A stretch of DNA of 64,000 bases from Parahaliea maris (GCF_008064665.1 NZ_VRZA01000002.1:372001-436000), one strand, 5' to 3'. Counted from the first letter of the stretch, positions 29,474 through 39,643 are shown. A program made the numbers and translations. Notes: a model not told the origin generated them from the sequence alone.

Positions 29474-30679
29474 ATGAACGGTATAGCGATGAACGCCTAC
29501 GGACTCGAATCTCCCCGCGCCCAGGAATTGATAGCCGCCGCCAGAGCCATGGGGCCCGCCCTGCGGGAGCGCGCTGCCCAGTGTAAGGCGGAACGCAAGG
29601 TTCACCCCGATACCATCGCCGATTTCCACGAGGCGGGTTTTTTCAAGATCCTGCAGCCGGAACAGTGGGGTGGCTACGCCATGGATCCCCAGGTGTTCTA
29701 CTGTGTGGGCCTGGAGATTGCACGCCACTGTATGTCCAGCGCCTGGGTGCTGGGCGTGGTGGCGGTCCACAACTGGCAGCTGGCGGTGTTCGATGACCAG
29801 GCTGCCCGGGACGTCTGGGGTGAAGATCCCTCTGTATTGATTTCCTCCTCCTACGCCCCGGTGGGCAAAGTAGAGGTTGTGGATGGCGGCTTCCGCCTCA
29901 GCGGGCAGTGGAGTTTTTCCTCCGGCTCGGAACACTGCGAGTGGGCCTTCCTTGGCGCCGTGGTGCCGACCCCCGAAGCCCCCTTCGATATGTCCAACTA
30001 CCGCACTTTCCTTGTTCCCCGCAGCGACTACGAAATTGTCGACAACTGGGATGTCGTCGGTCTGCAGGGTACCGGCAGCCACGATGTACGGGTGGACGGC
30101 GCATTCGTGCCCGAGCATCGTACCCACCGTTCCATGGACGGCTTCCTGTGTGAAAACCCGGGCAATGCCGTCAATGACGCGCCGCTGTATCGCCTGCCTT
30201 TCATGCAGGTGTTTGTGCGGGCCGTGTGTACCGCAACACTCGGTGCACTCGAAGGCTCGCTGGCGCAATATATCGAGGTCGCCAAAACCCGTCGCGTGGG
30301 TCCCATGAAGATGAGCGACGATCCCTTTGCCCGCCAGCTTGCGGCGGAAGTCAAAGCCTCCATCGAGGAGATGAAGCTCACCATGGTGCGTAACTTCGAC
30401 GCCATGATGGACTGCACCCGGGCCGGCAAGCCCATCCCGGTCGAGGACCGGGTGCGCTACCGCTACGATTCCGCGGTGGTCGCCGACCGCTGCGTAGAGC
30501 TGTCCGGCAAAATGCTCAAGGCGGCCGGGAGCAGCGGCATACGCAACGGTAGCGACCTGCTTGCCAGTCACCTCGATATCCTGGCCAGCCAGGCTCACGT
30601 GGCAAACCACGTCAATCCCTTCGCTATCAACTTTGGTGGCGTCCTGTTCGGCTCTGATAACGCCGACTACGCTATCTGA
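29474..30679 (+). CDS. hsaA: 3-HSA hydroxylase oxygenase subunit (HsaA-like flavin monooxygenase)
   Basis: A 401-residue member of the acyl-CoA dehydrogenase-fold group D flavin monooxygenases. HsaA hydroxylates 3-hydroxy-9,10-secoandrosta-1,3,5(10)-triene-9,17-dione to the catechol, using reduced flavin from a separate reductase (HsaB). Family blocks include GFFKILQPEQWGG, SGQWSFSSGSEHCEWA, GLQGTGSHDV and the C-terminal HVNPFAINFGG. The absence of an acyl-CoA catalytic Glu pattern and the hsaD/E/G/F neighbours favour HsaA over an acyl-CoA dehydrogenase. No hsaB follows it. Two ATGs five codons apart (29474, 29489) are possible starts. Confidence 0.85.
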   Translation: MNGIAMNAYGLESPRAQELIAAARAMGPALRERAAQCKAERKVHPDTIADFHEAGFFKILQPEQWGGYAMDPQVFYCVGLEIARHCMSSAWVLGVVAVHNWQLAVFDDQAARDVWGEDPSVLISSSYAPVGKVEVVDGGFRLSGQWSFSSGSEHCEWAFLGAVVPTPEAPFDMSNYRTFLVPRSDYEIVDNWDVVGLQGTGSHDVRVDGAFVPEHRTHRSMDGFLCENPGNAVNDAPLYRLPFMQVFVRAVCTATLGALEGSLAQYIEVAKTRRVGPMKMSDDPFARQLAAEVKASIEEMKLTMVRNFDAMMDCTRAGKPIPVEDRVRYRYDSAVVADRCVELSGKMLKAAGSSGIRNGSDLLASHLDILASQAHVANHVNPFAINFGGVLFGSDNADYAI

Positions 30680-30703
30680 TGTCCCGAGAATAAGGAGAAT
30701 GCA

Positions 30704-31537
30704 ATGGGAATGATTGGACGCCTGCCAGAGGGCAATTACGCAGACTGCGCCAATGGCTACCGCATGCACTACCTGGATGAAGGTGAGGGAGAGGTGGTGG
30801 TGTTCCTCCATGGCTCCGGTCCGGGTGCGAGCGGCTATAGCAATTTCAAGGGTAACTTTCCCTCCCTGGTGGAGGCGGGGTATCGCTGCATCGTTCCCGA
30901 TCACATCGGCTACGGCTTTTCCGACAAACCGGACGATGTCGACCACCCCCTGTCCTTTTTTGTTGAGTGCATCAAGCAAACCCTGGACGTGGCTGGTGTA
31001 GAGCGTTGCACCATCGTGGGCAACTCACTGGGAGGCGCCATCGCCCTGGGCCTGGCGCTGGATTATCCGTCGCTGGTGGAAAAACTGATTCTCATGGCGC
31101 CCGGTGGGCTCAGCGAATTGCCCCAATACCAGCAAATGCCGGGGATGCAGAAGGTATTCAAGGTTTTCGGTTCCGGCGAACCAGTCACCCACGAGGTGAT
31201 GAAGGATTTATTCGCTACCGGACTGATGTACGATCCGGCTTATGCCACCGACGAACTGGTCGAAGAGCGCATGCAGATCATGCAGATCATGAATGGCCAC
31301 TGCATGGCGACCATGCAGGTGCCGGTGCTGACTTCCCGGCTGGGCGAGCTCGAGTGTCCGGTACTCGGGTTCTGGGGTATGGATGAGCAGATGATGCCAG
31401 AGAACGGAATCATGGCCATGGCAAAAAACATCAAACACTTGCGGCTCATCCTGGTGACTGAGTGTGGCCACTGGGTCATGGTCGAGCACGAGGGCATGTT
31501 CAACCGCGCCTGCCTGGACTTTCTGCAACATGGATAA
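30704..31537 (+). CDS. hsaD: Meta-cleavage product hydrolase (HsaD-like, alpha/beta hydrolase)
   Basis: A 277-residue C-C bond hydrolase. In the steroid pathway HsaD cleaves the ring A meta-cleavage product (4,9-DSHA) into a hydroxydienoic acid and a propanoate. The oxyanion region HGSGPGASGYSNF and the nucleophile elbow GNSLGG (Ser108), with Asp227 in WGMDEQ and His256 in CGHWV, make a complete triad. The paralogous BphD/MhpC hydrolases share these features; the steroid reading rests on hsaA upstream. It overlaps the hydratase gene by 8 bp. Confidence 0.85.
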   Translation: MGMIGRLPEGNYADCANGYRMHYLDEGEGEVVVFLHGSGPGASGYSNFKGNFPSLVEAGYRCIVPDHIGYGFSDKPDDVDHPLSFFVECIKQTLDVAGVERCTIVGNSLGGAIALGLALDYPSLVEKLILMAPGGLSELPQYQQMPGMQKVFKVFGSGEPVTHEVMKDLFATGLMYDPAYATDELVEERMQIMQIMNGHCMATMQVPVLTSRLGELECPVLGFWGMDEQMMPENGIMAMAKNIKHLRLILVTECGHWVMVEHEGMFNRACLDFLQHG

Positions 31538-32318
31538 GCAACGCATAGCCGAACTGGGCGATGAACTGTATCGAGCCCTGCGTGAGGGGGGCACCCTGGC
31601 GCCGCTGACAGATCGCGAGTCCGACATCACCATCGACGACGCCTACCACATCAGCCTGCATATGCTGAACCAGCGGGTGGAGCGGGACGGTGAAACCGTA
31701 GTGGGCAAGAAGATCGGTGTGACCAGCGCACCTGTGCAGGAAATGCTCGGTGTGTTCCAGCCGGACTTCGGCTTTCTCACCGACGCTATGGTCTACCCCG
31801 ACGGCGCGGACATTCCCGTTGCCGGCAATCTGATCCAGCCCCGTGCGGAAGGGGAAATTGCCTTCCGCCTGAAAAAAGACCTGCAGGGCCCGGGGGTTAC
31901 CGAGGCAGATGTGCTGGACGCGACCGAATCCATCATGCCCTGTTTCGAGATCGTCGATTCGCGCATTGACGACTGGAAAATCAAAATCCAGGACACCGTG
32001 GCCGACAATGCCTCCTGCGGTGTCTATGTCCTGGGCCAGAATGAAGTGGACCCCCGGGAATTCGATCTGCCCAATCTGAAAATGACCATCTGGAAGAACG
32101 GTGAATTCCACAGCGAGGGTCTGGGCAGTGCGGTGCAGGGTAACCCCCTCACAGCGGTGGCCTGGCTGGCCAATACCCTCGGCGAGTTCGGCATACCGTT
32201 TCGGGCCGGCGAAGTCATTCTGTCCGGTTCGCTGGCACCGCTGATTCCCGTGGTGGCCGGCGACGAAATGCGCCTTGAGATAGAGGGCATCGGCGGCTGT
32301 GCCTGTCGCTTTGTCTGA
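31530..32318 (+). CDS. hsaE: 2-hydroxypenta(hexa)-2,4-dienoate hydratase
   Basis: A 262-residue hydratase of the MhpD/BphH/HsaE family that adds water to the dienoate released by the hydrolase, giving 4-hydroxy-2-oxo acid. Family blocks include [35 protein letters not shown] and the end [13 protein letters not shown]; the acidic residues of AEGEIAF and EIVDSR are metal ligands in relatives. The ATG at 31530 lies inside the end of hsaD (8-bp overlap), so the two are coupled. Confidence 0.9.
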   Translation: MDKQRIAELGDELYRALREGGTLAPLTDRESDITIDDAYHISLHMLNQRVERDGETVVGKKIGVTSAPVQEMLGVFQPDFGFLTDAMVYPDGADIPVAGNLIQPRAEGEIAFRLKKDLQGPGVTEADVLDATESIMPCFEIVDSRIDDWKIKIQDTVADNASCGVYVLGQNEVDPREFDLPNLKMTIWKNGEFHSEGLGSAVQGNPLTAVAWLANTLGEFGIPFRAGEVILSGSLAPLIPVVAGDEMRLEIEGIGGCACRFV

Positions 32319-32395
32319 ACAAACCGGACCGGGAAAACGGTTCCATACAAGCTAGCGCCGGGCACAACGCGCCCGCACAGAGGAAACCAAGCACC

Positions 32396-33304
32396 ATGAG
32401 CAACAAAATCAAGGCCGCCATCATCGGCCCCGGCAACATCGGCACCGACCTGCTGATGAAAGCCATGCGCTCCGACGTCATCGAGCCCGTGTGGATGGTC
32501 GGCGTCGTCCCCGACTCCCCCGGCCTGGCCCGGGCCCAGGAAATGGGCCTGAAAACCACGGCCGAGGGTGTCGACGGCATGCTGCCCACCATGCAGGCCG
32601 ACGGCGTACAGATCTGCTTCGACGCCACCTCCGCTTATGTCCACGCGGAGAACAGCCGCAAGGTCAATGAGCAGGGTGCGGTCATGATCGACCTGACCCC
32701 CGCCGCCATCGGCCCCTTCTGTGTGCCGCCGGTGAACCTGGCGAATGCGGTGGCGGAGCAAAAGATGAACGTGAACATGGTCACCTGCGGTGGCCAGGCC
32801 ACCATTCCGCTGGTGGCCGCGGTGTCCCGGGTGCAGCCCGTGTCCTACGCCGAGATCGTGGCCACGGTGAGCAGCAAGTCCGCCGGCCCCGGTACCCGCA
32901 AGAACATCGACGAGTTTACCCGCACCACCTCCCGCGGGATCGAACTGGTGGGCGGTGCCGACAAGGGCAAGGCAATCATCATCATCAACCCGGCGGAGCC
33001 GCCGCTGATCATGCGCGACACGATTCACTGCCTGACGGTGGATGAACCGGACCAGGAGGCGATTCGCAAGTCGATCGACGAGATGATCTTGGAAGTCCAG
33101 AAGTATGTGCCGGGCTACACGCTGAAGAACGGGCCGGTGTTCGATGGCAAGCGGGTGTCGATTTATATGGAGGTGGAAGGCCTCGGGGATTTCCTGCCGA
33201 AGTATGCGGGGAATCTGGACATCATGACGGCGGCGGGGCTGCGGACGGCGGAGATGTATGCGGAGGAGATTCTGGCGGGGCGGTTTGTGCCGGCGGCGGC
33301 CTAA
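32396..33304 (+). CDS. hsaG: Acetaldehyde (propanal) dehydrogenase, acylating
   Basis: A 302-residue CoA-acylating aldehyde dehydrogenase of the MhpF/BphJ/HsaG family. It oxidises the aldehyde from the aldolase partner to acyl-CoA. The NAD motif GPGNIG is at residues 11-16 and catalytic Cys131 is in [11 protein letters not shown]. The C-terminal dimer and aldolase-contact region is intact. In relatives it forms a channelling complex with the aldolase; here the aldolase gene follows only after a repeat-filled gap of about 485 bp, which is unusual. A GAGG ribosome site precedes the ATG. Confidence 0.93.
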   Translation: MSNKIKAAIIGPGNIGTDLLMKAMRSDVIEPVWMVGVVPDSPGLARAQEMGLKTTAEGVDGMLPTMQADGVQICFDATSAYVHAENSRKVNEQGAVMIDLTPAAIGPFCVPPVNLANAVAEQKMNVNMVTCGGQATIPLVAAVSRVQPVSYAEIVATVSSKSAGPGTRKNIDEFTRTTSRGIELVGGADKGKAIIIINPAEPPLIMRDTIHCLTVDEPDQEAIRKSIDEMILEVQKYVPGYTLKNGPVFDGKRVSIYMEVEGLGDFLPKYAGNLDIMTAAGLRTAEMYAEEILAGRFVPAAA

Positions 33305-33381
33305 ACGGTCTACTGCTCATGTTAAGCGCATTGAGCGTTAGGCTCATTGGGTCTTACCGAAGCTGTAGCACTCCGCGATTC

Positions 33382-33495
33382 GGCGTTCGCACCGGGGGGT
33401 GCCTTCCGCGACTCGCCGTGAACCCATCCATGGGGGCTCGACAGCGGCATCCATGCCGCTGACGGTCGCTACAGGCACCCCCCGATGCGAACGCC
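33382..33495. repeat. Compound inverted-repeat element, first stem
   Basis: A 22-base left arm (33382-33403) pairs with a right arm (33474-33495) with 21 of 22 positions matching. Inside are two perfect smaller palindromes that share the core CAT-CC-ATG: CCCAT-CC-ATGGG at 33423-33434 and AGCGGCAT-CC-ATGCCGCT at 33443-33460. The nested arrangement would form a long stem crowned by two hairpins. The sibling element at 33593 has the same plan with the core read on the other strand. This looks like a genome repeat family rather than a simple terminator. Confidence 0.85.
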
Positions 33496-33592
33496 TTGGC
33501 TGGGTGGAACGGGCGGCAATGGGATCTGCGTTTACGCTGGGTTTACCGTCAGCTTACGTAGCACGTGACCCGGTCGTATTCGCACAAGAGAG

Positions 33593-33706
33593 GTAGCGGT
33601 GTCGGGGTAAGGCCCGGAGGGACTCTATGAGGCATGGATGCCGATTAGAAGCGTACATGGATGTACTTGCAGCGTGTCCCGGAGGGCCTTACCGCGGCGC
33701 CGCTAC
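33593..33706. repeat. Compound inverted-repeat element, second stem
   Basis: Left arm 33593-33614 and right arm 33685-33706 (22 bases each) match at about 19 positions, and the pairing continues inward with interruptions through GGCCC...GGGAC. The inside holds two perfect palindromes with the core CAT-GG-ATG: GGCAT-GG-ATGCC at 33631-33642 and GTACAT-GG-ATGTAC at 33653-33666. The total length, 114 bases, is the same as the first stem. Confidence 0.83.
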
Positions 33707-33789
33707 CGGCAGAAAAGCACCTTATACCACCGAGCGCCGATTTTGCTTAGGTGACTCACCATGAACATAGTAAACAGAGACTCAACACC

Positions 33790-34827
33790 ATGGATCTGAA
33801 AGGCAAGAAAATCACCGTCCACGACATGTGCCTGCGCGACGGGATGCATCCCAAGCAGCACCAGATCACCGTGGACGAAATGGTCACCGTCGCCAAGGCG
33901 ATGGACGAGGCCGGCATTCCCCTGATCGAAGTGACTCACGGCGATGGCCTGGGTGGGGCTTCCGTCAACTACGGCTTCCCCGCCAACACCGACCAGGAAT
34001 ACCTGAGCGCCGTGTGCGGTGCGGTGAAGAACACCAGAGTCTCGGCCCTGCTGCTGCCCGGCATCGGCACCGTCGACCACCTCAAGATGGCCGTCGACTG
34101 TGGCATCGGCACCATCCGCGTGGCCACGCACTGCTCCGAGGCCGACGTATCCGAGCAGCACCTGACCATGGCCAGCAAGATCGACGGTCTCGATGTCGTC
34201 GGGTTCCTGATGATGGCCCACATGATCTCGCCCGAAGAGCTGGTCGAGCAGTTGAAGATGATGGAAGGCTTCGGGGCCAACTGCGTGTACATCACCGACT
34301 CCGCCGGCTACATGCTGCCCGATGACGTCAGTGCCCGGGTGGCGCTGGCGCGGGAAAAGCTGAATCCAGCGACCGAGATCGGCTTCCACGGCCACCACAA
34401 CCTCGGCATGGGCATTGCCAACTCCCTGGCGGCGGTGGAGGCAGGTGCGAATCGTATCGACGGCTCACTGGCCGGGCTTGGCGCCGGTGCCGGCAACACC
34501 CCTCTGGAAGTGTTCCTGGCGGTGTGCGACCGCATGGGCGTGGAGACGGGGGTGGACCTGTTCAAGGCCATGGACGTGGCGGAGGACCTGATCGTGCCGC
34601 TGATGGACCACATCGTGCGGGTGGACCGGGATTCCCTGACCCTGGGCTGGGCGGGGGTGTACTCGTCCTTCCTGCTGTTCGCCAAGCGGGCGGCGGCGAA
34701 GTACAACCTGTCGGCGCGGGATATCCTGGTGGAACTGGGCCGGCGGCGCACGGTGGGCGGCCAGGAAGACATGATCGAGGACCTGGCGCTGGATATGGCG
34801 CGAGAGCGGGACAAACTCGGCGCCTGA
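33790..34827 (+). CDS. hsaF: 4-hydroxy-2-oxovalerate (2-oxohexanoate) aldolase
   Basis: A 345-residue class II aldolase of the DmpG/BphI/HsaF family, splitting 4-hydroxy-2-oxo acids to pyruvate and an aldehyde that is channelled to HsaG. The metal and catalytic region [12 protein letters not shown] is at about residues 11-22 and the His ligands are in GFHGHHNLG near 200. The DRE-TIM barrel continues to a C-terminal dehydrogenase-contact domain. The ATG at 33790 matches family starts; a GTG 13 codons upstream is in frame but non-conserved. A hairpin follows the gene. Confidence 0.92.
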   Translation: MDLKGKKITVHDMCLRDGMHPKQHQITVDEMVTVAKAMDEAGIPLIEVTHGDGLGGASVNYGFPANTDQEYLSAVCGAVKNTRVSALLLPGIGTVDHLKMAVDCGIGTIRVATHCSEADVSEQHLTMASKIDGLDVVGFLMMAHMISPEELVEQLKMMEGFGANCVYITDSAGYMLPDDVSARVALAREKLNPATEIGFHGHHNLGMGIANSLAAVEAGANRIDGSLAGLGAGAGNTPLEVFLAVCDRMGVETGVDLFKAMDVAEDLIVPLMDHIVRVDRDSLTLGWAGVYSSFLLFAKRAAAKYNLSARDILVELGRRRTVGGQEDMIEDLALDMARERDKLGA

Positions 34828-34853
34828 TGCGCCGACTATTGCTACCCGACTAC

Positions 34854-34883
34854 CGGCAGCACGCGCCCTCTGGCGTGCTGCCG
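34854..34883 (+). terminator. Hairpin downstream of hsaF
   Basis: A perfect 11-bp stem (CGGCAGCACGC with its complement) and an 8-base loop lie 27 bases after the hsaF stop codon and before the convergent nucleotidyltransferase gene. No T-run follows on either strand, so it may end or stabilise the steroid-operon transcript rather than act as a classic intrinsic terminator. Confidence 0.5.
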
Positions 34884-34916
34884 ACAGCTCCACAAACGGC
34901 TGGCTGACCGGGCAGG

Positions 34917-35840
34917 TCAGTTCTCCCCGGGTAGGGGTGGGGGCCGGCTGAATTCCTCCCAGCGTTCCTGCAGTACCGCGTAGTCCCTGTCATTGTCCAC
35001 GTCGATGGCGCAGCCGCCGAGGGTGGTCTCAACAATCCCGGCCCTTGTCCTGAGTACCGCGGAGGCGATGCCTTCCACTTCCTCCTGGCGTACTTTCCTG
35101 CGGGCAAATCGCCACAGGGCCTTCCATCCCAGCTGGTGGCCGACTTCCGCCAGCTGCAGCATCAGGTACAGGTAAAGGGCTCGCCAACCAATCCCTTGCT
35201 GGGACAGCAGGTCGCGGGCGGTGCGCAGCATGTTGCGAAAATCCCGCTGGTAGCGGAAGCCGTAGATGTCCTCGATATAGGCCCGATTCTCTACCCGCAG
35301 CGGGCGCACCAGGTGCAGGTTGTTGAGGCGGAGGCTGGCTTCTGCGAGATGCAGGTAGCGCATGTGGATACCGGGCCGGCCGTCCCGTGGGTAAAAGCGC
35401 TGTAACGCCTGTTCCGCGCTCATGCCCACGCAGTAATCGAGGGGGCGTTCAGCGCAGCGTGCGAGAAATTCGTCGATCTCCGCGCGGCTGATCAGGGGCA
35501 TATCGGCACCCAGTACCAGCACCTGCCGGTCGGGGTTCTCCCCGGAACCTTGCGTCAATCGGGTGAAGGCCTTCCAGAAATTCTGGTAGGCGGTATCTTC
35601 CTGTTCCAGTAACAGAACGGGCGTTGCCAGGGGGGTGTTGGCCACAGTGTCCGCCAGTTGGGCTTCGGGGCCGACTACCGTGATGCTGCGGATGTGGGCG
35701 ACCTGGCCCAGCGCCAGCAATACCCGCTGCAGGAGGGAGTGGCCGCCGAGGGCGAGCAGGGCCTTGTTGGTGACCCCGGCAACGGCACGGGCGGCGCCGC
35801 GGTCGCCGGCAAGCACGATGGCATCCACAGGACTGACCAC
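34917..35840 (-). CDS. MobA-like NTP transferase domain protein
   Basis: A protein of about 307 residues with an N-terminal nucleotidyltransferase fold. DAIVLAGDRG replaces the strict LAGGxSxR loop, ALLALGGHSLLQRVL follows, and the metal-binding LVLGADMPLI is present. The C-terminal half (FRNMLRTARDLLSQ onward) has no named domain, and a late CAIDVDNDRDYAVL motif is typical of MobA/IspD-like ends. The substrate is unknown. GTG at 35840 has a GAGG site 8 bases upstream; a GTG at 35849 is the alternative. It lies 20-30 bp downstream of sthA on the same strand. Confidence 0.75.
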   Translation of the reverse strand: MVSPVDAIVLAGDRGAARAVAGVTNKALLALGGHSLLQRVLLALGQVAHIRSITVVGPEAQLADTVANTPLATPVLLLEQEDTAYQNFWKAFTRLTQGSGENPDRQVLVLGADMPLISRAEIDEFLARCAERPLDYCVGMSAEQALQRFYPRDGRPGIHMRYLHLAEASLRLNNLHLVRPLRVENRAYIEDIYGFRYQRDFRNMLRTARDLLSQQGIGWRALYLYLMLQLAEVGHQLGWKALWRFARRKVRQEEVEGIASAVLRTRAGIVETTLGGCAIDVDNDRDYAVLQERWEEFSRPPPLPGEN

Positions 35841-35869
35841 CGCGCTCACCTCAATGGGCTCTCACGGTA

Positions 35870-37270
<1,401 letters not shown>

Positions 37271-37381
37271 GGTGTTGAATCCTTACCGGGAGTGGGGCCC
37301 GGGATCACCGGTCCGCCAGAGGCGCGTATTGTAGTCATACAGCCAGGTCAGGTAAATTCGGAGCATTTCACAAGATGAGCA

Positions 37382-38080
37382 ATGACGATGAGCGCAGTGA
37401 GACTGGTCATAGGTAACCGCAACTACTCCTCCTGGTCACTGCGCGCCTGGCTGTCCCTGCGTAAAAGCGGGGTGAGTTTCGAGGAAATCGTGCTGCCGCT
37501 GGATACCCCGGAATTTGCCGCAAGGGTGGGTCAGTACTCCCCCTCGCGGACCGTGCCGGTGTTGCAGCACGGGGAGCACTGTATCTGGGATTCTCTGGCC
37601 ATCTGTGAATACGTGAACGAGCAGTTTGCCGGTGGCGAGCAGTGGCCCGGGGATCCCGCCGCGCGCGCCTTCGGCCGGTCCCTGGTGGCGGAAATGCACA
37701 GCGGCTATGGGGCACTGCGTGGCGCCATGCCGATGAATTTCCGTGCCCGTGGCCGGGTGGTGGCTCGCAACCCGGCACTGGAGGCCGATATTGCCCGGGT
37801 CATCGAGCGCTGGCAGACCTCCCGGGAACGCTATGCTGCCGACGGCCCCTGGTTGTTGGGGCGGTTCAGTATTGCTGATGCATTTTTCGCACCCGTGGTG
37901 GTGCGATTCGGCGGTTACACTGTGGAATTGCCCCCGGGCCCGGTGGCGGATTACGCCGTCCACTTGCGCTCCGATCCCGACATGCTGGACTGGGAAGCGG
38001 CAGCCGCAGCCGAGACCTGGATCGTCCAGGCGGACGAGGCGGGAGTCGAGGCCGGTACTGCCCTGGCCTCCGATGACTGA
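37382..38080 (+). CDS. Glutathione S-transferase family protein
   Basis: A 232-residue GST. The N-terminal thioredoxin-like domain has GNRNYSSWSLRAWL, which contributes the catalytic Ser, and the cis-Pro/SNAIL-type region TVPVL...DSLAICEYV. The C-terminal helical domain ends with FSIADAFFAPVV. The SSWSLR motif resembles the zeta/YfcF-like subset, but the substrate is unknown. Two ATGs (37382 and 37388) are close together. It overlaps the TSUP gene by 8 bp, so the two are cotranscribed. Confidence 0.87.
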   Translation: MTMSAVRLVIGNRNYSSWSLRAWLSLRKSGVSFEEIVLPLDTPEFAARVGQYSPSRTVPVLQHGEHCIWDSLAICEYVNEQFAGGEQWPGDPAARAFGRSLVAEMHSGYGALRGAMPMNFRARGRVVARNPALEADIARVIERWQTSRERYAADGPWLLGRFSIADAFFAPVVVRFGGYTVELPPGPVADYAVHLRSDPDMLDWEAAAAAETWIVQADEAGVEAGTALASDD

Positions 38081-38783
38081 ATACCTCCTGGTTCCACTGA
38101 CCTTTCTCACGTCTGCCCTGGCGGGGGCGATTGGCATGGGGGGCGGTGTCCTGCTGCTGACCTTGATGCCAGGGCTGGTTCCTGTTGCAGCCATCCTGCC
38201 CCTGCACGCCCTGACCCAACTGGCGAGTAACCTGTCGCGGGCGGGCTTTGGCTGGAAACACATCGACTGGACCCTGGCCCCGGCCATTGCCGCGGGCGGC
38301 TTGCTGGGGGCGGCGGTGGGCGGGGGAGTATACCGACACCTGTCACTGGAATGGCTACCGGCAGTGGTCGGCGTGCTGATTCTGTTGATCACCTGGCTGC
38401 CGTTGCCGAAACCACGGGGGCGTGGACAGTTTGCCCTGGCGCTGCTGGGTTTCTACCAGACGGGCCTGGGGATGGTGGCCGGGGCGACCGGTCCCCTGGG
38501 GGCCGCCGTATTGGCGCGCTACCGTGTCGAGCGGGACTGGCTGGTGGTCAACACCGCGGTGTATATGAGTATCAGCCACATGCTGCGCTGCCTGGCGTTC
38601 GCATTGCTGGGGTTCAGCCTGGGCCCCTGGTGGCCGCTGCTGCTGGCGATGGTTGCCGCCAGCATTGTCGGTTCCTGGGCCGGTACCCGCCTGCGGCGGT
38701 TTCTTCCCCAGGCAGATTTCCAGCGCTGGTTCCGCTGGCTGGTCACCCTGCTGGCCCTGCGGATGATCTATCTGGCCTTGTGA
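38073..38783 (+). CDS. TSUP (TauE/SafE) family permease
   Basis: A 236-residue polytopic membrane protein of the sulfite/sulfoacetate-exporter family. About seven to eight hydrophobic segments are visible, with family blocks GAIGMGGGVLLL near the start and TGLGMVAGATGPLGA in the second half, and the repeat-type ending SIVGSWAGTRL. The substrate is likely a sulfur- or carbon-containing anion but cannot be specified. The ATG overlaps the GST stop. It is convergent with the MarR gene. Confidence 0.85.
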   Translation: MTEYLLVPLTFLTSALAGAIGMGGGVLLLTLMPGLVPVAAILPLHALTQLASNLSRAGFGWKHIDWTLAPAIAAGGLLGAAVGGGVYRHLSLEWLPAVVGVLILLITWLPLPKPRGRGQFALALLGFYQTGLGMVAGATGPLGAAVLARYRVERDWLVVNTAVYMSISHMLRCLAFALLGFSLGPWWPLLLAMVAASIVGSWAGTRLRRFLPQADFQRWFRWLVTLLALRMIYLAL

Positions 38784-38804
38784 ACCCTGCCGCTGGCGCG
38801 CAGC

Positions 38805-39335
38805 TCAGCTGTGGCGTTTGTTTTCCGCCTCGTGCAGGGCGTCAGCCCGGTCGTGTGCGGCGTTCTGGCGATCCAGCATGCCGATGTCGAGCACAGGTGA
38901 GGCGTCGATATGCTGGGCATCCATCATCTGGGCAATCCGCTGGAGCGACGAGATGATCATGGTCTGTTCCCATTCCTGGAGGTCGCCGAACTGGCGCGTG
39001 AACTGGGCCTGCAAGGGCAGGGGAGCACTTTTCAGCACCTCCATGGCTTCGTCCGTCAGGTAGGCGTGCACCTTGCGCTTGTCCGTTTTCGAGCGCTCCC
39101 GGTAGATCAGGCCGCGCTTCTCCAGGCGATCCAGGATCGAGGTCACTGTAGCCTGGCTCAGGCTGACATCTGCCGCCAGCTCGCCGATGGTGACCTCGCC
39201 CTTGTCGCGGATGGTCTGTAGCAGCAGGATCTGCGGCGCCGTCAGGCCGGTCGTTTTTGCCAGGTGCTTGGAGTGGAGGTCGGTGGCGCGAATCACGCGC
39301 CGGAGGGCGACCAGGACTTCTTCAATGCGGCCCAA
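38805..39335 (-). CDS. ectR: MarR family regulator, EctR type
   Basis: A 176-residue winged-helix regulator: HTH at about residues 40-75 (TIGELAADVSLSQATVTSILDRLEKRGL) followed by the wing ERSKTDKRKVHAYLT. Its position divergent from ectABC-ask matches EctR1, the MarR-type repressor of ectoine operons in methylotrophs and other halotolerant bacteria. The start is a TTG with an AGGA site nine bases upstream; no in-frame ATG is close to the conserved region. The upstream frame remains open but is unlike the family. Confidence 0.82.
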   Translation of the reverse strand: MGRIEEVLVALRRVIRATDLHSKHLAKTTGLTAPQILLLQTIRDKGEVTIGELAADVSLSQATVTSILDRLEKRGLIYRERSKTDKRKVHAYLTDEAMEVLKSAPLPLQAQFTRQFGDLQEWEQTMIISSLQRIAQMMDAQHIDASPVLDIGMLDRQNAAHDRADALHEAENKRHS

Positions 39336-39570
39336 GAGTGTTTCCTGCCCGATAAATAGAAAGGCCGAATTATACCCATCCGCCTCGCATCCGCCTAAGG
39401 ACTCGCCGCCCAAATGCTTTGATGTACTGCGCTTTTTTTGCTGAAAATCCACTGTCATTGATCTTCAAACCGTCATAAATATTTTGTGAACTAAATATAA
39501 ATATGCACCATTACGGGGCCTATTCTCGCTTATCGTGAGCAAAATGTGAACATTAACAGGAAATATAGGG

Positions 39571-39599
39571 TTAAAAAATGGTGCGCGCGCCCTTATAAT
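39571..39599 (+). promoter_or_regulatory. Sigma70-type promoter of the ectoine operon
   Basis: A perfect -10 hexamer TATAAT at 39594-39599 is preceded, with exactly 17 bases between, by TTAAAA at 39571-39576 (4 of 6 to TTGACA). Transcription would begin near 39606, giving a leader of about 38 bases with an AGGAG ribosome site at 39632-39636. Confidence 0.75.
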
Positions 39600-39608
39600 A
39601 TCGAACAC

Positions 39609-39631
39609 GAAATATTTGAATCGAAATATTT
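39609..39631 (+). promoter_or_regulatory. Direct repeats of a palindromic core, candidate EctR operator
   Basis: GAAATATTT occurs twice, at 39609-39617 and 39623-39631, 14 bases apart, each containing the palindrome AAATATTT. They lie just after the predicted start of transcription, a position where a bound MarR-type repressor would block elongation or promoter clearance. EctR1 sites described in other bacteria are AT-rich pseudopalindromes, but these are not identical to those. Confidence 0.5.
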
Positions 39632-39643
39632 AGGAGTAAATAG

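Larger units (their letters stand above)
33305..33789. other. Repeat-filled gap between hsaG and hsaF
   Basis: About 485 bases separate two genes whose products normally work as a complex and whose genes usually abut. The gap contains two compound inverted-repeat elements (33382-33495 and 33593-33706) and a spacer of roughly 100 bases between them. Short open frames across it translate only palindromic sequence and are rejected as genes. Whether hsaF has its own promoter here is unknown; the leader just before hsaF is AT-richer. Confidence 0.85.
39336..39643. other. AT-rich divergent regulatory region ectR/ectA
   Basis: This 308-base gap is strikingly AT-rich compared with its surroundings. 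It holds the ectA promoter (39571-39599), the GAAATATTT repeats (39609-39631) and an upstream patch (39475-39510) with further ATAAATAT-like tracts that may be the ectR promoter or another operator. No coding sequence is evident. Confidence 0.75.

Noticed and set aside
28817-30979. 720-codon minus-strand open frame across the SDR, hsaA and hsaD start
   Set aside because: Crosses several convincing genes and carries no motif; it results from the codon bias of the plus strand.
33399-33596. 65-codon open frame inside the inverted-repeat element
   Set aside because: It translates palindromic repeat sequence and has no ribosome site or family resemblance.
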